This document shows positions 43,919-51,307 of a stretch of DNA of 51,307 nt, in pieces. Location of the stretch: positions 1 to 51,307 of the forward strand of contig DHLX01000009.1 in the NCBI GenBank assembly GCA_002405475.1. The letters are read 5' to 3'. The notes beneath the pieces were generated by a model. It was not told the DNA's origin. It did not search any database and saw nothing but the letters and a program-made list of their open reading frames with translations. This DNA is from Burkholderiales bacterium UBA4657 (GTDB lineage Bacteria; Pseudomonadota; Gammaproteobacteria; Burkholderiales; Burkholderiaceae_E). Every line of letters starts with the position of its first letter. The first letter of the stretch is position 1. The translations under genes and the position numbers were made by a program.

Positions 43919-44428
43919 TTAGCTTACCTGGGCCTGGGCATCAATCACTTCAGAGATCAATTTGTCAATAAATATCCATTGCCTGAGTTTTTCTGCGCTG
44001 GCCAAATAATTTTTTTGCCCGATCAAATTCGCCACCTCCGCCAGGCACTGTTGACGCGACTGTTGCAAATCCAGCGCCAGCTGGTTCAATGGTGCGGCCT
44101 GCCCATTAGCCTGTTCCAACTGCTCACGCCAAGCCATCTGCTGCATTAAAAATGCAGCGGGCATGGCGGTATTCGATTCCAGTTGCAAATCTACGCCGTG
44201 CAGTTCGCACAAATAGCGCGCACGCTTGAGCGGCGATTTCAAAGTCTGATAAGCCTCATTCGCCAGCGTCGCCCACTGCATGGCGACGCGTTTTTCAGTT
44301 TCAGTTGCGGTGGCAAATTTGTCAGGGTGAACTTGCTGCTGCACCTGGCGATAGGCCTGTTCCAGTACAGTCGTATCAAGCTCAAACTGTTGTGCCAGAC
44401 CAAACAAGGAAAAAAAATCCTGCTTCAA
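43919..44428 (-). CDS. hscB: Fe-S assembly co-chaperone HscB (J-protein)
   Basis: The J domain (about 1-75) carries the HPD motif in QQQVHPDKF; the C-terminal helical bundle binds IscU. HscB delivers IscU to HscA and stimulates its ATPase. The start is TTG 44428, which overlaps the iscA stop (TTTGA). This gives 169 residues beginning MKQDFFSLFGL, in line with the 171 of E. coli. GTG 44455 would add nine residues of iscA-shadow sequence and is less likely. Confidence 0.92.
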   Translation of the reverse strand: MKQDFFSLFGLAQQFELDTTVLEQAYRQVQQQVHPDKFATATETEKRVAMQWATLANEAYQTLKSPLKRARYLCELHGVDLQLESNTAMPAAFLMQQMAWREQLEQANGQAAPLNQLALDLQQSRQQCLAEVANLIGQKNYLASAEKLRQWIFIDKLISEVIDAQAQVS

Positions 44429-44748
44429 ACCCGGAAACTTTCTCCGCAGCCGCACTCATCTTTGACGTTCGGATTATGAAATTTGAAGCCTTCGTTCAAG
44501 CCTTCACGCGCAAAATCCAGTTCGGTACCGTCGATATAAGTCAGGCTTTTGGGATCCACAAATACCTTGACGCCATGGCTTTCGAACACCTGGTCTTGTG
44601 GATCAGCCACATCAACATATTCCAGCTTGTAAGCCAACCCGGAACAACCCGTGGTACGCACGCCGAAACGCAAACCGACACCCTTACCACGCTTTTGCAA
44701 ATAGCGTTGCACGTGTTGAGCCGCTTTTTCTGTCAAGGTCACCGACAT
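44425..44748 (-). CDS. iscA: Fe-S carrier protein IscA
   Basis: The 107-residue A-type carrier has the three conserved cysteines: one in RTTGCSGLAYKLEYVD and two in the C-terminal DECGCGESF. It accepts or transfers Fe-S clusters and is needed especially for [4Fe-4S] maturation under aerobic conditions. It lies 15 nt after iscU and overlaps hscB by four bases. Confidence 0.96.
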   Translation of the reverse strand: MSVTLTEKAAQHVQRYLQKRGKGVGLRFGVRTTGCSGLAYKLEYVDVADPQDQVFESHGVKVFVDPKSLTYIDGTELDFAREGLNEGFKFHNPNVKDECGCGESFRV

Positions 44749-44763
44749 CAGTTCACCACTACT

Positions 44764-45165
44764 CTAGGCCGCCTGCTTTTGTTCGACCGTATGCTTGGCC
44801 TGATAGTCCTGCACCGCCGCCTTGATTGCATCTTCAGCCAGAATCGAGCAGTGAATCTTGACCGGTGGTAAAGCCAGTTCTTCGGCGATCTGGGTATTCC
44901 TGATGCTCAAGGCCTGATCGAGCGATTTACCTTTTACCCACTCCGTCACCAAAGAGCTGGACGCAATCGCAGAACCGCAACCATAGGTCTTGAATTTGGC
45001 ATCTTCAATAATGCCCTGCTCATTGACCTTGATCTGCAGTTTCATTACATCACCACAAGCGGGGGCACCGACCATGCCGGTACCGACCGAGGCATCCCCC
45101 TTGTCAAAAGAACCGACGTTACGCGGGTTTTCATAATGATCAATTACTTTGTCGCTATAGGCCAT
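44764..45165 (-). CDS. iscU: Fe-S scaffold protein IscU
   Basis: The 133-residue scaffold has its three cluster cysteines in GAPACGDVMK, TYGCGSAIA and VKIHCSILAEDA, and the HscA-recognition LPPVK just before the last. The start is ATG 45165 (MAYSDKVIDHYENPRNVG), with CAGGAGC upstream; a longer frame to 45216 only adds intergenic sequence. It lies 16 nt after iscS. Confidence 0.97.
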   Translation of the reverse strand: MAYSDKVIDHYENPRNVGSFDKGDASVGTGMVGAPACGDVMKLQIKVNEQGIIEDAKFKTYGCGSAIASSSLVTEWVKGKSLDQALSIRNTQIAEELALPPVKIHCSILAEDAIKAAVQDYQAKHTVEQKQAA

Positions 45166-45181
45166 CTTGTTTGCTCCTGAA

Positions 45182-46399
45182 TCAATGCGCTGCCCACTGT
45201 ACCTGGGAAATATCAATACCGTCCTTGTACATTTCCCACAACGGTGAAAGCTCGCGTAACTTCTGAATTTTTTCGTGTATCAATTGCACGGCATAATCAA
45301 TATCAGCCTCGGTAGTGAATCGACCGATGGTAAAACGAATCGAACTATGCGCCAGTTCGTCGCTGCGTCCTAAAGCACGCAAGACATACGACGGCTCCAG
45401 GCTGGCCGAGGTGCAAGCCGAGCCGGAGGACACGGCAATACCTTTCAATGCCATGATCAGGGACTCGCCCTCCACATAATTGAAACTGGCATTGATGTTG
45501 TGCGGTACACGATGCGCCACATCACCATTGATATAAACCTCTTCAATACCTTGCAGACCCGACATCAGGCGATCGCGCAGTGCCGTAATGCGAGCCACCT
45601 CGGTCTCCATTTCCTCACGTGCCAGACGGAAAGCTTCACCCATACCGACAATCTGATGCGTGGCTAAAGTGCCGGAACGCAAGCCACGCTCATGACCACC
45701 GCCATGCATTTGCGCTTCCAGGCGCACACGCGGTTTGCGTCTGACGTATAAGGCGCCTATACCTTTGGGGCCATAGGTTTTATGCGCGGTAAAGGTCATC
45801 AGATCGACTTTCAGTTGCGACAAATCAATAGGCACCTTGCCCGTCGCCTGCGCCGCATCGGAATGGAAAATCACGCCCTTTTCGCGGCAAATCTCGCTCA
45901 TGGTCGCAATATCCTGAATCACGCCAATTTCGTTATTCACCAGCATGACCGAGGCCAGAATGGTATCGGCTCTGATGGCTGCAGCAAACTTGTTCAGATC
46001 CACCAGCCCATTGGCTTCTACTTCGAGATAGGTAGCCTCAAAACCCTGGCGCTCGAGCTCACGCACCGTGTCCAGTACCGCCTTATGCTCGGTCTTGACA
46101 GTAATAATGTGTTTGCCCTTGTCCTGATAAAAATGGGCAGCGCCCTTGATGGCCAGGTTGTTCGACTCGGTGGCCCCTGAAGTCCAGATAATTTCACGCG
46201 GGTCAGCGCCCACCAAAGCCGCCACCTGCTCGCGCGCTTGCTCTACCGCCTTTTCAGCTTCCCAACCATAAGGATGACTGCGCGAGGCCGGGTTACCCCA
46301 GCTCTCACGCAAGAACGGGATCATCTTGTCCACAACGCGCGGATCCGTCGGCGTCGTGGCGGAATAATCCATATAAACAGGGAAATGCGGCGTAGTCAT
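45182..46399 (-). CDS. iscS: Cysteine desulfurase IscS
   Basis: The 405-residue PLP enzyme mobilises cysteine sulfur as a persulfide for IscU and for tRNA thiolation. Motifs are VYMDYSATTPTDPRV, the PLP Lys in TFTAHKTYGPKG and the mobile-loop catalytic Cys in SSGSACTSASLEPS. The start is ATG 46399 with GAGG upstream; the frame remains open for 60 codons before it, through iscR, but that is not coding. It lies 7 nt after iscR. Confidence 0.97.
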   Translation of the reverse strand: MTTPHFPVYMDYSATTPTDPRVVDKMIPFLRESWGNPASRSHPYGWEAEKAVEQAREQVAALVGADPREIIWTSGATESNNLAIKGAAHFYQDKGKHIITVKTEHKAVLDTVRELERQGFEATYLEVEANGLVDLNKFAAAIRADTILASVMLVNNEIGVIQDIATMSEICREKGVIFHSDAAQATGKVPIDLSQLKVDLMTFTAHKTYGPKGIGALYVRRKPRVRLEAQMHGGGHERGLRSGTLATHQIVGMGEAFRLAREEMETEVARITALRDRLMSGLQGIEEVYINGDVAHRVPHNINASFNYVEGESLIMALKGIAVSSGSACTSASLEPSYVLRALGRSDELAHSSIRFTIGRFTTEADIDYAVQLIHEKIQKLRELSPLWEMYKDGIDISQVQWAAH

Positions 46400-46406
46400 C
46401 AAAACC

Positions 46407-46973
46407 TCAGGCAAATGAATTACGTAAAGGACGCAAAGGACGCTTGGGCGCCGGCGCTTGAGTCGCTCCGCCCGCAGGCAGGCTATTGACTTCTTTGACC
46501 AGATTGTCAGCATGCTCCGCCAGGAACGACACCGGTTGCTGCCCCATGGCACGCATGCGCTGCTGATCGACCAGATCACGCAAGGTCACCGAATCCAGGA
46601 AATCGACCATTTTGGCATTGAGTGCCGCCCATAAATCGTGCGTCATGCAGCGGCCAGCCTCCGACTTGGAACCCGAACCACAATTTTCCTTGCCACCGCA
46701 CTGGGTCGCATCCAGAGGTTCATCGACAGCGTAGATAATGTCAGCGACACTGATATCCTGAGCCTTGCGGCCGAGACGGTAACCGCCACCGGGACCTCGC
46801 GTGGACTCAACCAGTTCGTGACGACGCAACTTACCGAATAACTGTTCCAGATAAGACAAAGAAATGTTTTGGCGCGTAGAAATTCCAGCCAGCGTTACCG
46901 GGCCGGCGTCCTGGCGCAAGGCCAGATCAATCATCGCAGTCACTGCAAAACGGCCCTTGGTGGTCAGCCTCAT
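46407..46973 (-). CDS. iscR: Fe-S cluster regulator IscR
   Basis: The 188-residue Rrf2-family repressor has an N-terminal winged helix (MRLTTKGRFAVTAMIDLAL, SLSYLEQLFGKLRRHELV, STRGPGGGYRLGR) and the [2Fe-2S] ligands Cys92, Cys98 and Cys109, with the downstream His in CMTHDLW. Holo-IscR represses the isc operon through type-1 sites; a matching site lies just upstream. The third Cys is five residues further on than in E. coli IscR (Cys104). AAGGAG precedes the ATG. It is the first gene of the ISC operon. Confidence 0.96.
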   Translation of the reverse strand: MRLTTKGRFAVTAMIDLALRQDAGPVTLAGISTRQNISLSYLEQLFGKLRRHELVESTRGPGGGYRLGRKAQDISVADIIYAVDEPLDATQCGGKENCGSGSKSEAGRCMTHDLWAALNAKMVDFLDSVTLRDLVDQQRMRAMGQQPVSFLAEHADNLVKEVNSLPAGGATQAPAPKRPLRPLRNSFA

Positions 46974-47055
46974 GATGGCTCCTTCGTTTCGGTAGGCTCT
47001 TGGTTGAGCAAAATTGTCGGAATTGACACCTTACAGACCACTGCTATGAAAAAAA

Positions 47056-47080
47056 ATTCCCGACTAATATGTTCAAGTAT
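47056..47080 (-). promoter_or_regulatory. Type-1-like IscR binding site upstream of iscR
   Basis: Read on the minus strand, this 25-bp element follows the E. coli type-1 IscR consensus (ATASYYGAC... AGTCRRSTAT) at 22 of 25 positions by direct comparison. It begins ATACTTGAAC and ends AGTCGGGAAT. It includes a -35-like TTGAAC (47071-47076) and lies 83 bases before the iscR start, which fits autorepression by [2Fe-2S]-IscR. The -10 element is unclear. Confidence 0.75.
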
Positions 47081-47102
47081 AAACAATGCGCTGCACAAAA
47101 AC

Positions 47103-47130
47103 AATCAGGCCACCCGCAGGTGGCCTGATT
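47103..47130 (-). terminator. Intrinsic terminator between the phosphatase gene and the isc operon
   Basis: A perfect 12-bp stem (AATCAGGCCACC / GGTGGCCTGATT) encloses a CGCA loop. On the minus strand it is followed by GTTTTTG, so it can stop transcripts of the phosphatase gene 26 bases after its stop codon. It also has TTTTCTT on the plus side. Confidence 0.85.
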
Positions 47131-47155
47131 TTCTTAGAAATCAAAGACTTGGCAA

Positions 47156-47641
47156 TCAGGCCGCATATTGCAGGGCACGTTTCTTGACCACTTCTATCAG
47201 ACCGGTGCAGGCGTCTGTCGCGTAATTGATGACCTTTTCAAACCCGTCAGACCCGCCATAATATGGGTCCGGCACGGTAGCCTCTTCGTTGTCGGTGGCA
47301 AAACGCATCAACAGCATCAGCTTGTGCTGATACTGCTTGGGCGAGGTTTGCTGTAACAAGGCCAGGTTTTCCCAGTCCATGGCCAGAATCAGGTCGTGAT
47401 CGCGAAAATCGTCCTTACTGACCTGACGCGCGCGCAGCATGGAAATATCAATGCCACGTTTCTTGGCGGCTGCCTGGGCGCGGGGGTCCGGCGCTTCGCC
47501 CACATGAAAAGCGTGGGTACCAGCCGAATCGATCTTCACCAGATGCTCGATACTGGCATCACGCACCATAGTGCGGAAAATACCTTCAGCCGTGGGCGAG
47601 CGGCAAATATTGCCCATACAAACGAAAAGGATCTTGGTCAT
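47156..47641 (-). CDS. Low-molecular-weight protein tyrosine phosphatase
   Basis: The 161-residue protein has the P-loop CX5R (Cys8-Arg14 in VCMGNICRSP) and the general-acid loop VPDPYYGG. Such enzymes dephosphorylate protein tyrosines, often linked to exopolysaccharide kinases, but no kinase is adjacent. The gene often sits upstream of iscR in betaproteobacteria; here the terminator between them argues for separate transcription. Confidence 0.93.
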   Translation of the reverse strand: MTKILFVCMGNICRSPTAEGIFRTMVRDASIEHLVKIDSAGTHAFHVGEAPDPRAQAAAKKRGIDISMLRARQVSKDDFRDHDLILAMDWENLALLQQTSPKQYQHKLMLLMRFATDNEEATVPDPYYGGSDGFEKVINYATDACTGLIEVVKKRALQYAA

Positions 47642-47841
47642 GATTTTAATTAACCCGCCGCTTAAATAAGTAAGGGGTGCGGCAAAGCCATAATTGTAGC
47701 GACATCCGGCGAAAAAATTAAGCTTTTTTTGTAAGATGGCGTAATTTTTGTGCTTTACAGCAATTTTGTAACCAATTGTTTTACTTGATTTTTCAAAAGC
47801 TTAAATAAGTTTTCCTTGTGCATGGCAATATAGCCGATAAA

Positions 47842-49938
47842 TCATTTACCGGCTCCAAAAGGTACCCATTCTGGCGCTACTTTTGCCCCAAAAACCTGCT
47901 GTTTCAAATGCGCCAATTGGTCACGCAAGCGTGCCGCCTTTTCAAATTCCAGGTTTTTTGCCGCTTCCAGCATCTGTTTTTCCAGGCGTTTTATTTCTTT
48001 GGCCAGATCTTTTTCCGGCATATCATCGTACTTGGCTCGCTCCTGCGCCGCCTTGAGTTCAGCCCGTGCATCATCAGCGTTATAGACACCATCAATAATG
48101 TCTTTAATGCGCTTGACTACGCCGCGCGGAGTAATACCCTGCTCCTGATTGAAAGCCAGTTGCTTAACGCGGCGACGCTCGGTCTCTTCCATTGCCTGAC
48201 GCATCGAATCGGTCATTTTGTCGGCATACAAAATAGCCTTGCCGTTGACGTTGCGTGCTGCGCGCCCGATGGTTTGAATCAAGGAGCGCTCAGCACGTAA
48301 AAAACCCTCTTTATCGGCATCCAGTATCGCCACCAATGACACCTCGGGAATATCCAGCCCTTCGCGTAGCAGGTTGATACCCACCAACACATCAAACGCG
48401 CCAAGACGCAAATCACGGATAATTTCAACACGCTCGACGGTATCAATATCAGAATGCAGATAGCGCACCCGTACACCGTTATCACTCAGATATTCGGTCA
48501 GTTGTTCAGCCATGCGCTTGGTCAGGGTGGTGACCAGAACGCGCTCACTGACCTTGACCCGTTCGTGTATTTCCGAGAGCAAGTCATCCACTTGTGATGA
48601 GGCTGGGCGCACCTCAATCTGCGGATCGACCAGCCCGGTCGGTCGTACCAGTTGTTCGACCACTTGCCCGGCATGCGATTTTTCATAGGCCGCTGGCGTG
48701 GCCGAGACGAACACCACCTGACGCATTTTGTGTTCGAACTCATCAAACTTTAACGGCCGGTTATCGAGCGCACTGGGTAAACGAAAGCCATAATCGACTA
48801 GAGTCTGCTTGCGTGATCGGTCACCGTTAAACATGCCATTCAACTGACCGATCAACACATGCGATTCATCCAGAAACATCAGGGCATCTTGCGGCAAATA
48901 ATCGACTAAAGTTGAAGGTGGCTGTCCCGGGAGAGCACCACTCAAATGCCGGGTATAGTTTTCAATGCCCTTGCAATGGCCAATCTCCTGCATCATCTCG
49001 AGATCGAAACGAGTGCGCTGTTCCAATCGTTGTGCCTCGACCAGTTTTCCTTCCTTATAAAACCATTCCAGACGCTCACGTAATTCCTGTTTTATAGTTT
49101 CAATGGCACGCAATACCGTCGCGCGCGGGGTCACGTAATGCGAACTCGGGTACACGGTAAAGCGCGGAATTTTTTGCCGCACCCGTCCGGTCAACGGGTC
49201 AAACAATTGCAAGGAGTCAATTTCATCATCGAACAGCTCAACCCGTAGTGCCAGCTCGGCATGTTCGGCGGGGAAAATATCCACCGTGTCGCCGCGCACG
49301 CGAAAAGTACCGCGCCCAAAATCGGTCTCATTGCGCGTGTATTGCATTTGCACCAGACGCTGAATGACATCACGCTGCCCCAGTTTGTCGCGCACCCGCA
49401 AGGTCAAAATCATCTGGTGATAATCGCCGGGGTTGCCAATACCGTAAATGGCCGACACCGTCGCCACAATAATGACATCACGTCGCTCGAGCAGGCTTTT
49501 GGTGGCCGACAGGCGCATTTGCTCTATATGCTCATTGATGGCCGAATCTTTTTCAATAAACAAATCCCTATGCGGCACATAGGCTTCGGGCTGGTAGTAA
49601 TCGTAATAGCTGACGAAATATTCCACCGCGTTATTCGGGAAAAATTCGCGAAACTCTGAATACAGTTGCGCTGCCAGTGTTTTGTTCGGAGCGAAGACAA
49701 TCGCTGGTCGTCCCAGACGCGCAATAACATTCGCCATGGTGAAGGTTTTACCCGAGCCAGTGACGCCCAGCAAAGTCTGGAAACTGAGACCGTCCTGTAC
49801 ACCAGCGACCAGCTGCTCTATGGCTGCCGGTTGGTCGCCAGCCGGGGCATAGGGCTGGTAGAGCTGGAACGGTGAATCGTCAAAATGCACAAACCGGGTC
49901 GGATCAAGCTCGTTTTCAACTGGGCTTAAATTAGGCAT
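47842..49938 (-). CDS. uvrB: Excinuclease ABC subunit UvrB
   Basis: The 698-residue helicase-like core of nucleotide excision repair has Walker A GVTGSGKTFT, the damage-probing beta-hairpin YYDYYQPEAYVP, motif II FLDESHV, motifs V-VI (GINLLREGLDIPEVSLV, QTIGRAARN) and the C-terminal UVR motif (LEKQMLEAAKNLEFEKAARLRDQ split over the domain end) that contacts UvrC. AGGAG four bases before ATG 49938 sets the start. I see no complete LexA box upstream. It is divergent from the aminotransferase gene. Confidence 0.97.
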   Translation of the reverse strand: MPNLSPVENELDPTRFVHFDDSPFQLYQPYAPAGDQPAAIEQLVAGVQDGLSFQTLLGVTGSGKTFTMANVIARLGRPAIVFAPNKTLAAQLYSEFREFFPNNAVEYFVSYYDYYQPEAYVPHRDLFIEKDSAINEHIEQMRLSATKSLLERRDVIIVATVSAIYGIGNPGDYHQMILTLRVRDKLGQRDVIQRLVQMQYTRNETDFGRGTFRVRGDTVDIFPAEHAELALRVELFDDEIDSLQLFDPLTGRVRQKIPRFTVYPSSHYVTPRATVLRAIETIKQELRERLEWFYKEGKLVEAQRLEQRTRFDLEMMQEIGHCKGIENYTRHLSGALPGQPPSTLVDYLPQDALMFLDESHVLIGQLNGMFNGDRSRKQTLVDYGFRLPSALDNRPLKFDEFEHKMRQVVFVSATPAAYEKSHAGQVVEQLVRPTGLVDPQIEVRPASSQVDDLLSEIHERVKVSERVLVTTLTKRMAEQLTEYLSDNGVRVRYLHSDIDTVERVEIIRDLRLGAFDVLVGINLLREGLDIPEVSLVAILDADKEGFLRAERSLIQTIGRAARNVNGKAILYADKMTDSMRQAMEETERRRVKQLAFNQEQGITPRGVVKRIKDIIDGVYNADDARAELKAAQERAKYDDMPEKDLAKEIKRLEKQMLEAAKNLEFEKAARLRDQLAHLKQQVFGAKVAPEWVPFGAGK

Positions 49939-49950
49939 AAACTCCTAGTG

Positions 49951-49967
49951 TATGCAATAAATGCATA
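49951..49967. repeat. 6-bp inverted repeat in the uvrB/aminotransferase gap
   Basis: TATGCA-ATAAA-TGCATA lies just upstream of the uvrB ribosome site in the 89-nt divergent gap. It could be an operator; it is not a LexA box. The ATGC/GCAT arms resemble those of the repeat upstream of gdhA (15612-15634), but with different spacing. Confidence 0.35.
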
Positions 49968-50027
49968 AATATATCTGTTAATTTAAGTTAAAATCTTCCC
50001 AACATATTAGCCGCAGAAAGCACTTCC

Positions 50028-51272
50028 ATGGATCAATCCCCCATAACCCGCCTGTTTGCCGATGTAGAACTTGCCCCCCGTGACCCGATTCTGGGTCTGA
50101 ATGAAGCTTTCAACGCAGACCCACGGCCTGGCAAAGTCAATCTGGGCGTGGGTGTCTATTTCACCGATGATGGCAAGCTGCCAGTACTCAAAGCGGTTGC
50201 TGCGGCTGAAAAACAGCGCCTCGAACAGGTCGCGCCACGCGGCTATTTACCCATTGAAGGTATTGCTGCCTATGATAGTGCCGTGCAAAAGCTTTTATTT
50301 GGCGCTGACTCGCCGCTGTTGGCTAACGGTCAGGTCGTTACCGTACAAGCCCTGGGCGGCACCGGCGCGCTCAAATTAGGGGCAGATTTTCTCAAACGCA
50401 TTAGCCCCGACAGTGTGGTCGCGATTAGTGACCCGAGCTGGGAAAATCACCGCGCCCTGTTTGAATCGACCGGGTTCAAGGTAGTCAATTACACCTACTA
50501 CGATACAAACACCAAAGGCCTCAATTTTGAAGGCATGCTGGCCTCGCTCCATGCCTTGCCTGCCAAAGCCATTGTGGTTTTACACGCCTGTTGCCATAAC
50601 CCCACCGGGGCTGACGCAACGCCTGAGCAATGGAAGCAGATTGTCGCGACCATCAAGGCACGCGGACTGATTCCCTTCCTCGACATGGCTTATCAGGGCT
50701 TTGCTGATGGCATTGAGCAAGACGGGTTCGCCGTGCGTCTGTTTGCCGATAGCGGTATTCCATTTTTCGTTTCCAGTTCGTTCTCGAAAAGCTTCTCTTT
50801 GTACGGTGAACGGGTTGGCGCCTTATCGATTGTCGACAATAGCAAGGAAGAATCGGCGCGTGTCCTCAGTCAGGTCAAACGTGTCATTCGCACCAATTAC
50901 TCCAACCCGCCCACCCATGGCGGCACGCTGGTCGCAACGGTTCTGAACAGCCCTGAATTACGCGCCCAGTGGGAACAAGAACTGGGTGAAATGCGTGACC
51001 GCATCAAACAAATGCGCCAGGCTTTTGTTGAAAAACTCAAAATCAAAGCGCCGCAGCATGATTTTTCATTTGTACTGCAACAGCGTGGCATGTTCAGTTA
51101 CTCGGGTCTGACTGCCGAGCAAGTGGAGCGCCTGAAAAATGAATTTGGTATTTATGCAGTGAGCACCGGACGCATTTGTGTCGCCGCGCTGAACAGCAAG
51201 AATATTGACTACGTTACCGATGCCATCGCCAAAATTCTGGCCGATTTGACCAAATCTACAACGTCGCTATAA
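50028..51272 (+). CDS. Aspartate/aromatic amino acid aminotransferase (class I)
   Basis: The 414-residue PLP enzyme of the AspC/TyrB subfamily has the N-terminal substrate loop VNLGVGVYFTDDGKLPVL, VVLHACCHNPTGADAT, the PLP Lys in SSSFSKSFSLYGERVGAL and the C-terminal GRICVAALN with the substrate Arg. It transfers amino groups between aspartate or aromatic amino acids and 2-oxoglutarate; which one is favoured cannot be decided from sequence by eye. The last codons contain the promoter of the following tRNA. Confidence 0.93.
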   Translation: MDQSPITRLFADVELAPRDPILGLNEAFNADPRPGKVNLGVGVYFTDDGKLPVLKAVAAAEKQRLEQVAPRGYLPIEGIAAYDSAVQKLLFGADSPLLANGQVVTVQALGGTGALKLGADFLKRISPDSVVAISDPSWENHRALFESTGFKVVNYTYYDTNTKGLNFEGMLASLHALPAKAIVVLHACCHNPTGADATPEQWKQIVATIKARGLIPFLDMAYQGFADGIEQDGFAVRLFADSGIPFFVSSSFSKSFSLYGERVGALSIVDNSKEESARVLSQVKRVIRTNYSNPPTHGGTLVATVLNSPELRAQWEQELGEMRDRIKQMRQAFVEKLKIKAPQHDFSFVLQQRGMFSYSGLTAEQVERLKNEFGIYAVSTGRICVAALNSKNIDYVTDAIAKILADLTKSTTSL

Positions 51273-51273
51273 T
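51246..51273 (+). promoter_or_regulatory. tRNA promoter inside the 3' end of the aminotransferase gene
   Basis: TTGACC (51246-51251), a 16-bp spacer and a perfect TATAAT (51268-51273) stand 12 bases before the tRNA. The -10 overlaps the aminotransferase stop codon, so the whole promoter except one base is within coding sequence. Confidence 0.65.
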
Positions 51274-51285
51274 TCGCATCTCAAT

Positions 51286-51307
51286 TCCCCGATAGCTCAG
51301 TCGGTAG
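51286..51307 (+). tRNA. tRNA, probably tRNA-Asn (5' end only, cut by window)
   Basis: The last 22 bases read TCCCCGATAGCTCAGTCGG then TAG: a 7-base acceptor strand, TA at positions 8-9, and the D-stem/loop GCTCAGTCGGTAG. A T at position 1 and this acceptor fit betaproteobacterial tRNA-Asn. The anticodon lies beyond the window, so the amino-acid identity is inferred. Confidence 0.75.

Noticed and set aside
46400..46579. N-terminal extension of IscS by 60 codons
   Set aside because: The extension lies in the iscR coding region in another frame; the ATG at 46399 with GAGG upstream gives the normal IscS N-terminus.
47642..47841. Small gene or terminator in the AT-rich gap before uvrB's 3' end
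   Set aside because: No open frame with a ribosome site and no stable stem; at most a TACAAT-like -10 for the phosphatase gene with a poor -35.
49939..50027. LexA (SOS) box upstream of uvrB
   Set aside because: CTGT occurs but the matching ACAG half is absent at the required distance; SOS control cannot be supported.

Overview
The window is an ordinary, gene-dense stretch of a betaproteobacterial chromosome. It is most likely Burkholderiales, and an Oxalobacteraceae-like genome of moderate GC is my inference. The signs are a single-chain PurL of about 1,310 residues, the prfB(frameshift)-lysS order, DUF1631, DUF1178 and DUF2062 genes, a PTP-iscRSUA-hscBA-fdx-iscX cluster, and uvrB next to an aspartate/aromatic aminotransferase and an Asn-type tRNA. 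I see no insertion sequence, phage gene or CRISPR array.

Layout: (1) 1-3224, yciB (cut by the window edge), bolA, a periplasmic PpiC-type isomerase and aceK. (2) 3225-16.0 kb, housekeeping genes in alternating orientation: purL, nnr, a divergent ybbA-like/tesA pair, a Nu-class GST, a beta-CASP nuclease, a small unknown acidic protein, DUF1178, mobA and glutamate dehydrogenase. (3) 15.66-25.67 kb, a tightly packed six-gene minus-strand operon encoding two circularly permuted ATP-grasp enzymes, two alpha-E domains (one separate, one fused to an ATP-grasp), three transglutaminase-like domains and a DUF2126 predicted amidoligase. This is the most interesting part: a predicted cytoplasmic peptide-ligation/peptide-cleavage system of unknown product. 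(4) 25.7-37.6 kb, a PilZ protein, comEC and tatD, then DUF2062, lolD/lolC, a COG4255/RpfE-type gene coupled to recJ, and DUF1631. (5) 37.6-41.5 kb, prfB with the classic +1 frameshift site, lysS, an SbtA-family permease and a PII-like protein. (6) 41.5-47.7 kb, the complete ISC iron-sulfur cluster operon, preceded by a type-1-like IscR site and a strong terminator that separates it from a low-molecular-weight phosphatase. (7) 47.8 kb to the end, uvrB divergent from the aminotransferase, and the first bases of a tRNA whose promoter lies inside the aminotransferase gene.

How the parts relate: the ISC genes form one co-regulated pathway (sensor IscR, sulfur donor IscS, scaffold IscU, carrier IscA, chaperones HscBA, ferredoxin, IscX). 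The ATP-grasp/alpha-E/transglutaminase genes form a second coherent unit with intergenic gaps of only 2-15 nt. The rest are mostly independent housekeeping genes, packed so tightly that five of seven convergent pairs abut or overlap.
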